Shown here piece after piece: positions 7,754 to 17,037 of a DNA stretch of 64,000 nucleotides. Under the pieces are notes generated by a model, which saw nothing but the letters and a program-made list of their open reading frames with translations, was not told the DNA's origin and did not search any database. The stretch is from Burkholderiales bacterium (GTDB lineage: Bacteria; Pseudomonadota; Gammaproteobacteria; Burkholderiales; Burkholderiaceae_C), in assembly GCA_028868825.1 (NCBI GenBank), contig JAGWTU010000002.1:62001-126000 (forward strand). The letters are read 5' to 3'. How positions within the stretch are numbered: the stretch's first letter is position 1; each line of letters opens with the position of its first letter. A program made the translations under genes and the position numbers.

Positions 7754-9413
7754 AGAACGACCAGGGCATGTCGCCGCCGTGCTGCGACGGCGAGCCGAGG
7801 TCGAGCACGCCGTTCGTGACGCTGCGCGCCGCACCGACGGTGATCTTCCCGGCTGCGTAGCTGCCGACGACGACGACCTCGTCGCCGGCGGCGACGCTGC
7901 CGAACGTGCGCGCACCCTTCGACGCGATCGCCGCCGGGTCGGCGCTGATGGCGATGCCGGCCACGGCGAACGTCGTCGGCGTGCCCGTGACCCCGCTGTT
8001 GACGACCGCCGGCGTCGCGTCGACGGGACCCTGCACGGCCGCGAAGGCCAGTGCCGGGACGATCGTGACCGCCTGCGCGAGCTGCTGGCCGCCGGCATCG
8101 GTCTGCGTCTGCACGACCAAGGTCTGCGAGGCGCTCGCGGCCAGGTAGGCCTGGAAGGTCGTGATGTTGAACGGATTCGACGCCGGGTCGTGCAGACCCC
8201 AGGCCTTCGACGAGCGATCGGCAAGCCGGGTCGACGCATTCACCGTGATCGACTCGCCCAGCAGCGTCAGCACATAGGTCCCGCTCGCCGATCCCACCGC
8301 CACGCCGGTGGCATTGCCTTCGAAGGTGTAGTTGCGACTCGAGGCGGCGTGGACGATGGTCAACGAGGTCGCGACGACGCTGGCGCCGGTGCTGCCGATG
8401 GTCCCGACGACCTTCACGATGTCGCCGATCGCCGGCAGCGCCGTGCCGGCGGGCAGCGCCGACGCGTCGACGTTCACGCCGCGGACGACGAACGACGCCG
8501 TGCCGACGCTCGAGACGGCGCCGACGAGATCGACGGCCGCACCCGGGGTCTCGAGCGCGAGCGAGCTGCGCCGGCGCGCGCCGCTGGCACTGATGCTCGC
8601 CGCCGGCAGCGACGGTGCCGTCGCGGCCCAGGCCGACACGATGTTGCCGACGCTGAACGCCGATGCGCAGGCGCTGGCCGCGCCGCCGACGCGACAGGTC
8701 GCCGATGCGAGGTCGACGGTGAGCCCACCGATGGTGATGGTCGACGCGCCGACCGCGCTGACGAGCCCCTCGACCTTGAAGCTCGCGACGGCGCCCGAGC
8801 CCGGCAGGTCGCGCACCGAGACGAGGGTCGCGACGATGGCCGCCGAGCCGGCCGGCGCCGCGGCGGCGTAGAGGTAGCCGTCGACCGTGACATAGCTGCC
8901 CGGCACGGCGGTCGCGCCTGCGCCGCTCGTCGCGCTCAGGCCGGCGATCGAGGTCACCGCCGCGCAGGGGTTGGTCGTCGCCGTGACGCAGGCGCGGTGA
9001 TCGCTGAACGCGGTCGCCGAGGTCAGCCCCACGGTCTGCCCCATCACCGTCAGCGTCGCGCTGCCGATCGCGTCGACATAGCCGCGCGCCAGCGGGTCGA
9101 CATGGAGCTCGGCGGCCTCGTTGCTGCCGGCCGCGTGGACGACGTCGACGACCTGGCCCACCTCGAGCCCGCTGCTGCCCAGCGCCGCGCCGCTGTCGTC
9201 GTCGACGACGCCGGCTTTCGCGGTCGAGTACTCGACACCGCCGACGAAGACGCTGCCGAAGGCCGTGATCGCGCCCGAGGACAGCGCCTGCGGCTGGACC
9301 GGGACCGACGCCGCGGTCGAAGCGCCGCCGCCACCGCAGGCGGTCAGTGCAGCGGCCAGCACGGCGACGATTGCGCAGGCGGCGACGCTGCCGCCGATGG
9401 ATGCCATTCTCAT
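7752..9413 (-). CDS. Lipoprotein with repeated DUF5666 domains
   Basis: This is a 553-residue exported lipoprotein. The N-terminus carries a hydrophobic signal ending in the lipobox LTAC, with Cys26 as the predicted lipidated residue, then a Gly/Ser linker. The remainder is a series of beta-rich repeats of roughly 70-100 residues with the pattern 'G.V.A.....I.V.G..V....AT', which is typical of DUF5666. The repeats start with AFGSVFVGGVEYST and recur as VEGLVSAVGASTITIGGLTV and VVGTIGSTGASVVATSL. Such proteins are common in Rubrivivax-like bacteria and have no established function. The M at 9413 was chosen because a GAGG lies about 8 bases upstream; the Met at 9407 is also possible. It stands alone, convergent with the trpB2-like gene. 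Confidence 0.8.
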   Translation of the reverse strand: MRMASIGGSVAACAIVAVLAAALTACGGGGASTAASVPVQPQALSSGAITAFGSVFVGGVEYSTAKAGVVDDDSGAALGSSGLEVGQVVDVVHAAGSNEAAELHVDPLARGYVDAIGSATLTVMGQTVGLTSATAFSDHRACVTATTNPCAAVTSIAGLSATSGAGATAVPGSYVTVDGYLYAAAAPAGSAAIVATLVSVRDLPGSGAVASFKVEGLVSAVGASTITIGGLTVDLASATCRVGGAASACASAFSVGNIVSAWAATAPSLPAASISASGARRRSSLALETPGAAVDLVGAVSSVGTASFVVRGVNVDASALPAGTALPAIGDIVKVVGTIGSTGASVVATSLTIVHAASSRNYTFEGNATGVAVGSASGTYVLTLLGESITVNASTRLADRSSKAWGLHDPASNPFNITTFQAYLAASASQTLVVQTQTDAGGQQLAQAVTIVPALAFAAVQGPVDATPAVVNSGVTGTPTTFAVAGIAISADPAAIASKGARTFGSVAAGDEVVVVGSYAAGKITVGAARSVTNGVLDLGSPSQHGGDMPWSF

Positions 9414-9641
9414 GATCGGTACCTCGCTCCAAAAGGAAGGGACCGCCGCCGGCCCCGATGTAATCGATGTTCCCGCCGTCGACGCAACGCCTTTCGAAGG
9501 GCCGGTAAAGCTTCATGAGCACTTGCAGCGCGATGTGCGAACTGTCACCGGCCGCATCGAGGCAATACCCACTCGCAGGTTTCGCCTTTGGGACGCCCGA
9601 TCGCGAGCGCCGCTTAGACTGGCCCGTTACCCAGGCCGCCC

Positions 9642-10898
9642 ATGACGCCCAGCACCATCCAGATCACCGGCACGGCGCTTTTCGCCCTGGCCATCGTCCA
9701 CACCTTTTCGACCGCGTGGTTCGAGCGCCTCGCCAGGCGCAGGCCGCGCCATGCCGGGCTCTGGCACCTGCTGGGCGAGGTCGAGGTCGTGTTCGGCTTC
9801 TGGGCGATGGTGCTGGTGGTCGCGATCTTCGCCGTCGAGGGCGAGAAGAGCGCGATCGACTATCTCGAATCGCGCAACTTCACCGAGCCGATGTTCGTGT
9901 TCGCGATCATGGTCATCGCCGGCACGCGGCCGGTGCTCGAGACCGCCAGCCGCGCGCTGCTGCTGGTCGCACGGGGGCTGCGGCTGCGCGGCAGCCTCGG
10001 CCTGTACCTGTCGGTGCTGGTGCTCGGGCCGCTGCTCGGCTCGTTCATCACCGAACCCGCGGCGATGACGCTCTCGGCGCTGATCCTGGCGCGCCATTGC
10101 ATGGGCCGGCCGATCTCGACGCGGCTGAAATACGCGACGCTGGGCGTGCTCTTCGTCAACGTCTCGATCGGCGGCACGCTGACGCCCTTCGCCGCGCCGC
10201 CGGTGCTGATGGTCGCCGGCACCTGGGGCTGGGACATCGTCCACATGCTGAGCTTCTTCGGCTGGAAGGCCGCGGTCGCGGTGGCCGTCAACGCGGCCGG
10301 TGCGGCGCTGCTGTTCCGGCGTGAACTGGCGTCGCTGCCGCTGCTGCCCGATCCGGGCACGGCATCGACACCGCTGGTGCTGAAGGCGATCCACATCGCC
10401 TTCCTCGTCGGCGTGGTCGTGTTCTCGCACCACCCGACGCTGTTCATGGGCCTGTTCCTGTTCTTTCTCGGCGTCACCCAGGCCTATCCGCGCTACCAGG
10501 ACCGGCTCATCCTGCGCGAGGGCCTGCTCGTCGCCTTCTTCCTCGCCGGACTCGTCGTGCTCGGCGGCCAGCAGTCCTGGTGGCTGCAGCCGCTGCTGAT
10601 GGGCATGAGCAGCGACGCCGTCTTCGTCGGCGCCACGGCGCTGACGGCGTTCACCGACAACGCCGCGCTGACGTACCTCGGCTCGCTCGTCGACGGCCTG
10701 AGCGAGCCGTTCAAGTACGCCCTCGTCGCCGGTGCGGTCACCGGCGGCGGCTTGACGATCATCGCCAACGCGCCGAATCCGGCCGGCGTCGCGATCCTGC
10801 GCGGCCACTTCGCCGAGAAGACGGTGAAGCCGCTCGGCCTGTTCGCCGGCGCGCTCGCGCCAACGCTGGTGGCCGCGGCGGCGTTCAAGTGGCTGTGA
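9642..10898 (+). CDS. Putative Na+/H+ antiporter (PF07399-like)
   Basis: This 418-residue inner-membrane protein has about 11-12 hydrophobic segments. The internal motifs FITEPAAMTLSALILAR and FVNVSIGGTLTPFAAPPVLM, and near the C-terminus TAFTDNAALTYLGSLV and IANAPNPAGVAIL, form two related half-motifs as in ion transporter folds. They match the putative Na+/H+ antiporter family related to ArsB/NhaD. The protein would exchange a cation for protons, but no substrate has been read directly. The ATG at 9642 is preceded only by a weak AGG. It stands as a single gene between a divergent lipoprotein gene and the convergent dsbA. Confidence 0.8.
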   Translation: MTPSTIQITGTALFALAIVHTFSTAWFERLARRRPRHAGLWHLLGEVEVVFGFWAMVLVVAIFAVEGEKSAIDYLESRNFTEPMFVFAIMVIAGTRPVLETASRALLLVARGLRLRGSLGLYLSVLVLGPLLGSFITEPAAMTLSALILARHCMGRPISTRLKYATLGVLFVNVSIGGTLTPFAAPPVLMVAGTWGWDIVHMLSFFGWKAAVAVAVNAAGAALLFRRELASLPLLPDPGTASTPLVLKAIHIAFLVGVVVFSHHPTLFMGLFLFFLGVTQAYPRYQDRLILREGLLVAFFLAGLVVLGGQQSWWLQPLLMGMSSDAVFVGATALTAFTDNAALTYLGSLVDGLSEPFKYALVAGAVTGGGLTIIANAPNPAGVAILRGHFAEKTVKPLGLFAGALAPTLVAAAAFKWL

Positions 10899-10922
10899 GC
10901 GCGGCGGCCGCGCCAGGACGAA

Positions 10923-11549
10923 TCAGGCGCCGGCGCGCGACTTGCGGATCAGCGCGTCGACGACCTGCAGCGCCTGCGTCTCGCCGACCGAGATCGATAC
11001 GATGTAGCGGCCGTTCACGGCGAGGGTCGGGACGCCGTCGATGCGGTAGTTCTTGAACGCCTGGTTCGCGATGCCCAGACGGGACGCGACGGTGAAGCCC
11101 TTGAGTGCCTCCTGCAGTTTGGCCAGATTGATGCCGTTGGCGCTCGCGAACGCGGCCAGCCCGGCGTCGTTCTCGAGGTGCATGCCCTGACGGTGCAGCG
11201 CGTTGAAGACCTTCTGGTGGATCTCCTCGGGCTCGCCCATCGCTTCGAGGGCGTAGAACAGCTTCTGGTAGAAGACGTGGAAAGGTTGCCAGGCCGCCGG
11301 GATGCGACGGAAATTGACATCCGCCGGCAGCTTCTTGACCCAGGGCTCGAGCACGGTCTGGAACTCGAAGCAATGCGGGCACCAGTAACCGAAGAACTCG
11401 ATCACCTCGATCTTGCCCGGCACCGCCACCGGCACCGGCTGGCCCAGCCGGGTGTAGTCCTTGCCCTCGACCGGATCGGCGGCCGCCCGCACGGTGGCGG
11501 TCAGCAGGGGCGCGGCCACGAGGCCGAGCGCAAATTCGCGACGCTTCAT
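10923..11549 (-). CDS. dsbA: Thiol:disulfide interchange protein DsbA
   Basis: This 208-residue periplasmic oxidoreductase introduces disulfide bonds into exported proteins and is re-oxidised by DsbB. A signal peptide (residues 1 to about 23, MKRREFALGLVAAPLLTATV) precedes the thioredoxin domain. The active site is EFFGYWCPHCFEF with Cys57 and Cys60, and the cis-proline loop is GVPTLAVNGRY. The length is usual for the proteobacterial family. I chose the ATG at 11549, which has a GAGG about 8 bases upstream, over the longer in-frame start at 11612. It converges on the antiporter gene with a 24-base gap. Confidence 0.95.
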   Translation of the reverse strand: MKRREFALGLVAAPLLTATVRAAADPVEGKDYTRLGQPVPVAVPGKIEVIEFFGYWCPHCFEFQTVLEPWVKKLPADVNFRRIPAAWQPFHVFYQKLFYALEAMGEPEEIHQKVFNALHRQGMHLENDAGLAAFASANGINLAKLQEALKGFTVASRLGIANQAFKNYRIDGVPTLAVNGRYIVSISVGETQALQVVDALIRKSRAGA

Positions 11550-11806
11550 TCGATGTCCTCTATCAGATCCGGCAGCAGCGACCATCGCCGACCGTTCTCC
11601 TCTACAACGCACCAGGCGCGTACAGGCTGACCCGATTTTGACCCAAGCGGCGCCTGCCGCCCGCGGGCTTCATGCGGCGTCGCCGATGCGACATCGGCCG
11701 TCACATTCTTTGCGCCGGCTTAACGGCAACCCCTCCCGAAGAGGGTCAACGCGCGCCGACAGCCGGCGTTGAATCCCGGCGGCATCTCGCCGCCCAGGAG
11801 ATCCTC

Positions 11807-11959
11807 ATGAAGCCCTTCGGTCGCATCCTGCGCATCGCCGCGCTGACCGCCTTTGCCGTCGGCCTCTCGGGCTGCTGCCTGCTCTGGCCCTTCGACCACG
11901 ACCACGAGCGTGGCGGCCGCGGAGGCGGCCATCGCGGCGAATACGGGCACCGCTACTAG
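11807..11959 (+). CDS. Tiny lipoprotein with His/Gly-rich tail
   Basis: This 50-residue protein is too short for most gene finders. It has a basic N-terminus, a hydrophobic segment and the lipobox LSGC with Cys23 as the lipidated residue. A short tail rich in Asp, His, Arg and Gly (DHDHERGGRGGGHRGEYGHR) follows. A strong AGGAG ribosome-binding site lies at 11796-11800. The stop codon overlaps the convergent stop of the OPT transporter gene by four bases. The His/Asp-rich tail could bind divalent metal, which would suit the neighbouring metal/peptide transporter, but this is only a suggestion. Confidence 0.7.
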   Translation: MKPFGRILRIAALTAFAVGLSGCCLLWPFDHDHERGGRGGGHRGEYGHRY

Positions 11960-13935
11960 ATCAGCACGTTGATGATGGCGTTGCCGATCCCCATCAGCGC
12001 CGCGCCCGAGATGAGGCCGGCGCAGATCGGCTCGCAGCCCTCGACCCAGATCACGTGACCGCGGCTGGCCGGGTCCTTGTGGCGCAGGCCCATGACCCAG
12101 AACAGCAGCGCGCCGACCCACATCGCGAAGGTCGACTCCGGCGGCAGCACGACGCCCAGGCCGACCGACACCGCCGAGAGCGGGAAGCGGCCCTTGGTGA
12201 AGATGCGTGCCAGTTCCATCACGATGGCGCTCGCCGCGGCCACCGCCATCGAGATCAGCGCCGAGGTCGGCAGCCCGTGCAGGCCCTTGGCGATGAGTTC
12301 GGCCACGCCCTTCCACTGGATCGCGGCCGGAAACGCGAACTGGTCCGAGACCATCGTCGCCGGCGAGCGCACGCCATGGGCGTCCGGCGGCAGGAAGAGC
12401 AGGAAGAACAGCGGCACGCAGGCCAGCGAACCGGCGACGATGCCGATGACATGGCCGACGGCCTGCTGGCGCGGCTTGCCGCCGAGCATGTAGCCGGGCT
12501 TGATGTCGGACAGCAGGTTGGCGGCGTTGTTCGAGATCTCGGCCGTCATGCCCGCCGGCAGCAGGTTGCTGGCCGGGTTGCTGCGGTCGATCGCACCCAT
12601 CGTGAACTGGGTGATCTTGGACAGCGCGCCGGTCGGCGTCCACGAGGTCAGCGCCATCGAATTCGCGCTGATCACGGTGAGCACGAAGATCAGCGGCAGG
12701 CTCACGAGCGCCAGCACGATGGGCACGCCGAAGAAGGCATGGGTAATGTAGCCGCCGAGCAGGCCGAGCAGCGGCACGCCGACCCAGGACAGCCACAGCG
12801 GCAGCTCGATATGGGCGACCACGTCGGGCTCGTCGGTGGCCTTCTTGCGACGCAGCGAGGCCAGCGCCTTCGTGAACAGGTCGGGCTTGGCCGCCAGGCT
12901 GACGAGCGAGCCGACGACCATCATCGTCACGCCCCACCACAGCGACCACTGGTTGACGATCTCGGGGCGCGAGATCGGCACCAGGTGACCGTTCGGGGCC
13001 ACGCGCTGGACGATGTCGCCGGCCTGGATCATCAGCGGCGCGAGGATCACGAAGTTGACGAAGGCGCCGAGCAGGCAGCTCGTGGCCACCGCGATGCCCA
13101 TCAGGCCGCCGATGCCGAGCATCGCGACGTCCAGGTTCAGGCGCAGGCCGAGCTGGCGGACGTCGGTGCCGAGGATGCGCGGGATCACGCCGCCGGCGCG
13201 CGCCGCCCAGTCGTAGTAGTACTGGTCGATGCGGTCGTGGAAGGTCCAGGGCTCGGTCAGGCCGGCCCAGCGGTCCATGCGCAGCAGCTTGAACTGCAGC
13301 ACCTTCATCCAGCCGTCGCTGACGACGGCCTGGTAGGCGCCGGCGGCCAGTGCGACGACGGCCAGCAGCCGCGCCTTGAACATGCCGGCCGCCGCCGAGC
13401 CGGTGTAGAGCGAATCGAGCACGACGCCGCTGGCGCGGCCCTCGGGAAACGGCAGCTGCTCGTCGTTGATGAAGCGCCGCTTCATCGGGAACGCGACGAG
13501 CACGCCGATGCAGGCGATGACGACGAGCCAGGCCATCATCTGCCACCAGGGCACGATGACGCCGGTGATGAGCATGTAGGCCGCCAGGCTCGAGATCAGC
13601 GGCGAGGTCATGTAGCCGGCCGCCGTCGCGATCGACTGCGTGCAGTTGTTCTCGAGGATCGTGTAGTCGGACGCCAGCCCGGCGCCGTGCAGGATGCGGA
13701 AGATCGCGAACGACAGGATCACCGAGGTCAGCCCGACGCCGATGCCGATGCCGGTCTTGGCGCCGATGTACAGCGCCGTCGCGGCGAGGATGCCGCCGAG
13801 CAGGAAGCCGGTGACGGCGCTGCGCAGCGTGAGCTGCGGCATGTCGCCGCGGAACACGTTCGTCAGCCACCATTGGTCCTTCTGCGCCCGCGACCAGTCG
13901 CGGATCTGGGTCTCGTCGAGGTGGAGGATCGTCAT
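11956..13935 (-). CDS. OPT family oligopeptide/metal-chelate transporter
   Basis: This 659-residue membrane protein of the OPT superfamily (prokaryotic OPT/YSL-like) is the usual length with about 16 hydrophobic segments. Evidence includes the N-terminal MPQLTLRSAVTGFLLGGILA helix, the DYTILENNCTQSIATAAGYM motif, and the C-terminal PPESTFAMWVGALLFWVMG and GCEPICAGLISGAALMGIG helices, the 'EGCEP..AGLI' element being characteristic. Family members take up oligopeptides or metal complexes by proton symport at the inner membrane. The substrate is not predictable here. It is a single gene, convergent with and touching the tiny lipoprotein gene. Confidence 0.9.
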   Translation of the reverse strand: MTILHLDETQIRDWSRAQKDQWWLTNVFRGDMPQLTLRSAVTGFLLGGILAATALYIGAKTGIGIGVGLTSVILSFAIFRILHGAGLASDYTILENNCTQSIATAAGYMTSPLISSLAAYMLITGVIVPWWQMMAWLVVIACIGVLVAFPMKRRFINDEQLPFPEGRASGVVLDSLYTGSAAAGMFKARLLAVVALAAGAYQAVVSDGWMKVLQFKLLRMDRWAGLTEPWTFHDRIDQYYYDWAARAGGVIPRILGTDVRQLGLRLNLDVAMLGIGGLMGIAVATSCLLGAFVNFVILAPLMIQAGDIVQRVAPNGHLVPISRPEIVNQWSLWWGVTMMVVGSLVSLAAKPDLFTKALASLRRKKATDEPDVVAHIELPLWLSWVGVPLLGLLGGYITHAFFGVPIVLALVSLPLIFVLTVISANSMALTSWTPTGALSKITQFTMGAIDRSNPASNLLPAGMTAEISNNAANLLSDIKPGYMLGGKPRQQAVGHVIGIVAGSLACVPLFFLLFLPPDAHGVRSPATMVSDQFAFPAAIQWKGVAELIAKGLHGLPTSALISMAVAAASAIVMELARIFTKGRFPLSAVSVGLGVVLPPESTFAMWVGALLFWVMGLRHKDPASRGHVIWVEGCEPICAGLISGAALMGIGNAIINVLI

Positions 13936-14025
13936 GGACCGGCCGAAGTTTTCGGCGCAGTGTAGCGGCGGCCCCTTGCGCTACGCCCCGGATACCCGGC
14001 CTGTACCGGGCAGGCGCGCGCCGCG

Positions 14026-14493
14026 TCAGGCGCGTTCGTCGACGATCTGACCGCGCTGCGGCTGCGGCGCGTACGAGCCCGGAGTGGCCGGCGCCTGCGG
14101 TTCGAGCGACGCCGATTTGTGCTGGCCGGGCGACGCCGCGCTTTTGCCCGCCGCAACGGCGTGGCTGGGGGACTCCGTGTGGCCCGTGCCGTTGCCGGCA
14201 TTGCTGCTGGCCTGGATCTTCTCGAGCTGCGATTCGAGCACGAGGCGCTGGATCTGCGCCTCGACGCTGACGATCTCGCTCGTGATCGACGCCGTCTGCG
14301 ACGACGAGACGAGCGTCGATGGCGTGCCGCCCGCCTGCGCCGCGGCCGCATTGGCCCCGCCCTGCGACTTCTGCGCCTGGGCGAGCTGGCGCTGCAACGA
14401 CCGGATCTGCTTGTTCAGTCCGGCGATGGTGGCGTCGCTGCCGGATTGCAGAGTGCCGGTCGTCGATGGACTCGAACTGACGGCGGTGATCAT
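14026..14493 (-). CDS. FlxA-like protein
   Basis: This 155-residue protein has a FlxA-like central coiled coil: SDATIAGLNKQIRSLQRQLA followed by a second helix ITSEIVSVEAQIQRLVLESQ. The N-terminus is Ser/Thr-rich and the C-terminus is Pro/Ser/Gln-rich and probably disordered. FlxA in E. coli is expressed with flagellar genes, but its molecular role is unknown. No flagellar gene is in the window and no signal peptide is visible. The start ATG at 14493 lies in the sequence GATCATG without a strong ribosome-binding site. The family call rests on the paired heptad helices. Confidence 0.6.
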   Translation of the reverse strand: MITAVSSSPSTTGTLQSGSDATIAGLNKQIRSLQRQLAQAQKSQGGANAAAAQAGGTPSTLVSSSQTASITSEIVSVEAQIQRLVLESQLEKIQASSNAGNGTGHTESPSHAVAAGKSAASPGQHKSASLEPQAPATPGSYAPQPQRGQIVDERA

Positions 14494-14642
14494 GGCGGGC
14501 TTTCGGGCGGTTCGCTATGGAGGCGGCTATACGAGCCGGATATCGTGCACGGACGACCCGAGCTTGAGCGCGCGGCAGCCCCACGGCGCCATCGCGGGCC
14601 CGAAGCGTGAATTAGTTCACGGCGATGACGACGGGAACCGGC

Positions 14643-15836
14643 TCAGTCGATCAGCGCTCCTGTCGGCGGGCTGCTGGCGTCGAACACCGCCGGCGCAGCC
14701 GCGGCGCGCCAGAGCCGGGCGATGTCGCGCTCGGTTTCGCCCTCGCTCAGCGTCAGGATCTCGCCGGCGTCGTCGATGCCGTAGACCGGCGGCATCGCGC
14801 GGCTGCAATGGCGGCTCCACATCGACATCGTGTAGGCGCCGACGCCGCCGATCTCGACGATGTCGCCCTCGACGAGGGTCGGCGCGTCGACGCTGCCGAG
14901 CAGGTCGCCGGCGAAGCACAGCGGGCCGGCGATGGTCTGCGCCAGCGCCGGGCCCTGGCGCGGCGCGTAGTCGGGCCCGAGCGCGCGCAGGGGGTAGGAC
15001 CAGTCCTGCGGCCGGTAGACGCGGCGCAGCAGGAAATCGGCGCCGAGGTGGATCGTCGCGACGCCGCGGCGCGCGTATTCGACGCGGCTGTAGGCGCGCG
15101 CCGCGTCGGCGAGCAGCGAGCGCCCCATCTCGGTGTAGACGGTCCAGCGGCCCTCGAAGAGTTCGGGCACCGCACGCGCCAGCGCGGCGGCGTAGTCGGC
15201 GTAGCGCGCCTGCGCCGGCAGCCCGCCGCCGAGGTTGATCCAGCGCGTAGCCGGCCGGCTGCGCGCGAGGTCGACGAGGCGCCGCGCCGAGAGCACGAGC
15301 TGATCGATCGAACAGCCCTGCGATCCGACATGGGCATGCCAGCCGGCGCAGGCCAGATCCGCGGGCAGCGCGTCGTGCGGCTCGCCGAAGCGGCTGCGCG
15401 CATCGGCGACGCTGGTGGCGGCGATCGTCCCCGCGCCGACCAGCGTGTTCACGCGCAGCGAACAGGGCACGCTGATGCGCGCCAGCTCGTCGAGGCTGTT
15501 GGCGCTGAGCACCCAGCCCAGGGCCTGCGCGCGCTCGATCTCGAGCCGCGTCTTCGCCGGCGAGTCGTAGAGGATGGTCGCACCCGGGCAGGCGCGGTGC
15601 GCGACGAGGCCCTCGGGCATCGAGGCCGCTTCGAATCCGTAACCCCAGCCGGCAAAGCGCCGCAGCAGCGCCGCGTAGGGCGCGGCCTTCAGCGCCAGGC
15701 AATGGTGGAAGGCGGGCAGCGCGTCGCGCAGTTCGCGCGCGCGCCGCTGCACGGCGCCGAGGTCGTAGACGACGGCGCTGGGCGTCTCGTCGTCGAGCCG
15801 CAGCCGACCCGCCAGCCGCGCCGCCAGCTCAGCCAT
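14643..15836 (-). CDS. Fold-type III PLP decarboxylase, DAP/ornithine-decarboxylase-like
   Basis: This 397-residue enzyme has the alanine-racemase-like barrel plus C-terminal beta domain of LysA-type decarboxylases. The PLP lysine lies in HCLALKAAPYAALLRR. AHVGSQ, NLGGGLPAQ and YTEMGRSLLADAA match the HxGSQ, GGG and ExGR cofactor motifs. The C-terminal catalytic Cys is in CFAGDLLGSVDAPTL, followed by GGVGAYTMSMWSR, but the Glu usual in CESGD is Phe here, so the substrate is likely not meso-diaminopimelate. The ATG at 15836 overlaps the upstream PLP-enzyme stop by eight bases. It is the third gene of a coupled ATP-grasp/PLP/PLP cluster that looks biosynthetic; the substrate is unknown. Confidence 0.8.
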   Translation of the reverse strand: MAELAARLAGRLRLDDETPSAVVYDLGAVQRRARELRDALPAFHHCLALKAAPYAALLRRFAGWGYGFEAASMPEGLVAHRACPGATILYDSPAKTRLEIERAQALGWVLSANSLDELARISVPCSLRVNTLVGAGTIAATSVADARSRFGEPHDALPADLACAGWHAHVGSQGCSIDQLVLSARRLVDLARSRPATRWINLGGGLPAQARYADYAAALARAVPELFEGRWTVYTEMGRSLLADAARAYSRVEYARRGVATIHLGADFLLRRVYRPQDWSYPLRALGPDYAPRQGPALAQTIAGPLCFAGDLLGSVDAPTLVEGDIVEIGGVGAYTMSMWSRHCSRAMPPVYGIDDAGEILTLSEGETERDIARLWRAAAAPAVFDASSPPTGALID

Positions 15837-17037
15837 GGGCGAGCTCGCGGCGAATCGCATCGGCCAGTCGCTCGAGGTCGGCGCCGGCGGCCGCCGTCTC
15901 CGTGCGCGCACCGAGCGCGACGCGCAACAGGCGGCGCGCACCGGCCGCCACCGGCTGGCCGATGAAAACGCCGCGCGCGATCAGCCGCCGGTGCAGCGCC
16001 AGCGTGCGCGCGGCATCGAGGCCGAGGTCGAAACTGCAGATGCCCTGGCGCTCGGTCGCGCCGTCGAGCTCGAAGTGCGGCAGCCGCCGCAGCGGCGGCA
16101 GCAGGGCTTCCTCGAGCGCGCGCGCCCAGTCGCGCCGCGACGGCTCGAGCGCCAGCGCATCGATCGCCAGCCGCCAGCGCGCGACGACGCCCGCGCCGAT
16201 CGGAAAGCCGAGCGCGCGCGGCCAGTCCTCGGGGAACAGCGTGGCGCCGCAGAAAGGCGGCGCGCCGCGGAATTTCGATCCGGTGACGATGACGGCCCAG
16301 CCGAGGTCGAGCCAGCGCCGCACGTCGCCATGGCCCTGGCGGCCCTGTGAGGCATCGACGACGACGCGCAGGCGGGGCCCGAGCGCGCGCTGCAGTTCGA
16401 TGCAGGCGGCCTCCGAGGGCGCGGCCAGCCCGGTCTTCGTGCACGGCACATGGTGCAGCAGCACCGGACGCGGCGCGAGGCCCTGGACGAGGTCGATGAC
16501 GCGTGCATCGACGACATCGCCCGCCAAGGCATGGCCGCGCGCGTCGCGCAGCGCGATGCTGGCGAGCTCGACGCGCAGCGCCAGCGGCGCCGTCACCGGG
16601 CCGCCGCGCACATGGGCCAGGCCGGCCGCCGCGCGCGCGCAGCCGCTGCCGATCTCGTTGGGGTCGATGAGGACGTTGTGGAACGGTTCGTCGCCCATCG
16701 CCAGCGCCGCGCTGTATTCGGCGTCGGTGCCCGAGGCGGCGAGGCGGCATTGCGCGGCGCCGTAGAGCAGCTGCAGATAGCGCTCGGGGGCGATCGTCGC
16801 GGTCGCGCTGCGCAGCACCTGGTGGCGCGCGAGCAGCGCCGGCGTCACCGGGTTGGCGGTGCAACTGCCGAAGTGGATCAGCCCGTCGCCCGCCAGCGCC
16901 GGCAGGCCGTAGGGATTGCGGCCGCGCTCGTCGACGCCCTGACCCAGCTCGGCGAGCGCGCGGGCCTCTTCCTCCTGCGCGCGCTCGACATCGACGGCGA
17001 TGGCCGCGGGCGAGGTCATCAGCGAGGCCGCGTTCAC
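15829..17037 (-). CDS. Class V aminotransferase-like PLP enzyme of unknown function
   Basis: About 402 residues. The fold-type I pattern is visible. SGTDAEYSAALAMG would bind the PLP phosphate. VVVDASQGRQGHGD supplies the Asp that contacts the pyridine nitrogen. VIVTGSKFRGAPPFCG carries the candidate Schiff-base lysine, as in class V aminotransferases and cysteine desulfurases. The N-terminal NPYGLPALAGDGLIHFGS segment and the rest do not match a family I can name. I chose the GTG at 17037 because it overlaps the stop of the ATP-grasp gene (GTGA), the pattern of a coupled operon; an ATG at 17019 is the alternative. Possible roles are transamination, beta-elimination or acyl condensation within the cluster's pathway. 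No substrate is assigned. Confidence 0.7.
   Translation of the reverse strand: MNAASLMTSPAAIAVDVERAQEEEARALAELGQGVDERGRNPYGLPALAGDGLIHFGSCTANPVTPALLARHQVLRSATATIAPERYLQLLYGAAQCRLAASGTDAEYSAALAMGDEPFHNVLIDPNEIGSGCARAAAGLAHVRGGPVTAPLALRVELASIALRDARGHALAGDVVDARVIDLVQGLAPRPVLLHHVPCTKTGLAAPSEAACIELQRALGPRLRVVVDASQGRQGHGDVRRWLDLGWAVIVTGSKFRGAPPFCGATLFPEDWPRALGFPIGAGVVARWRLAIDALALEPSRRDWARALEEALLPPLRRLPHFELDGATERQGICSFDLGLDAARTLALHRRLIARGVFIGQPVAAGARRLLRVALGARTETAAAGADLERLADAIRRELAHG

Noticed and set aside
11461..11772. Plus-strand ORF between dsbA and the tiny lipoprotein
   Set aside because: No motif, no good start site, composition like non-coding frames; it overlaps the dsbA 5' end.
12055..13965. 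Plus-strand open frame of 636 codons opposite the OPT transporter
   Set aside because: Low-complexity Arg/His/Gly translation and no ribosome-binding site; the membrane protein on the minus strand is convincing.
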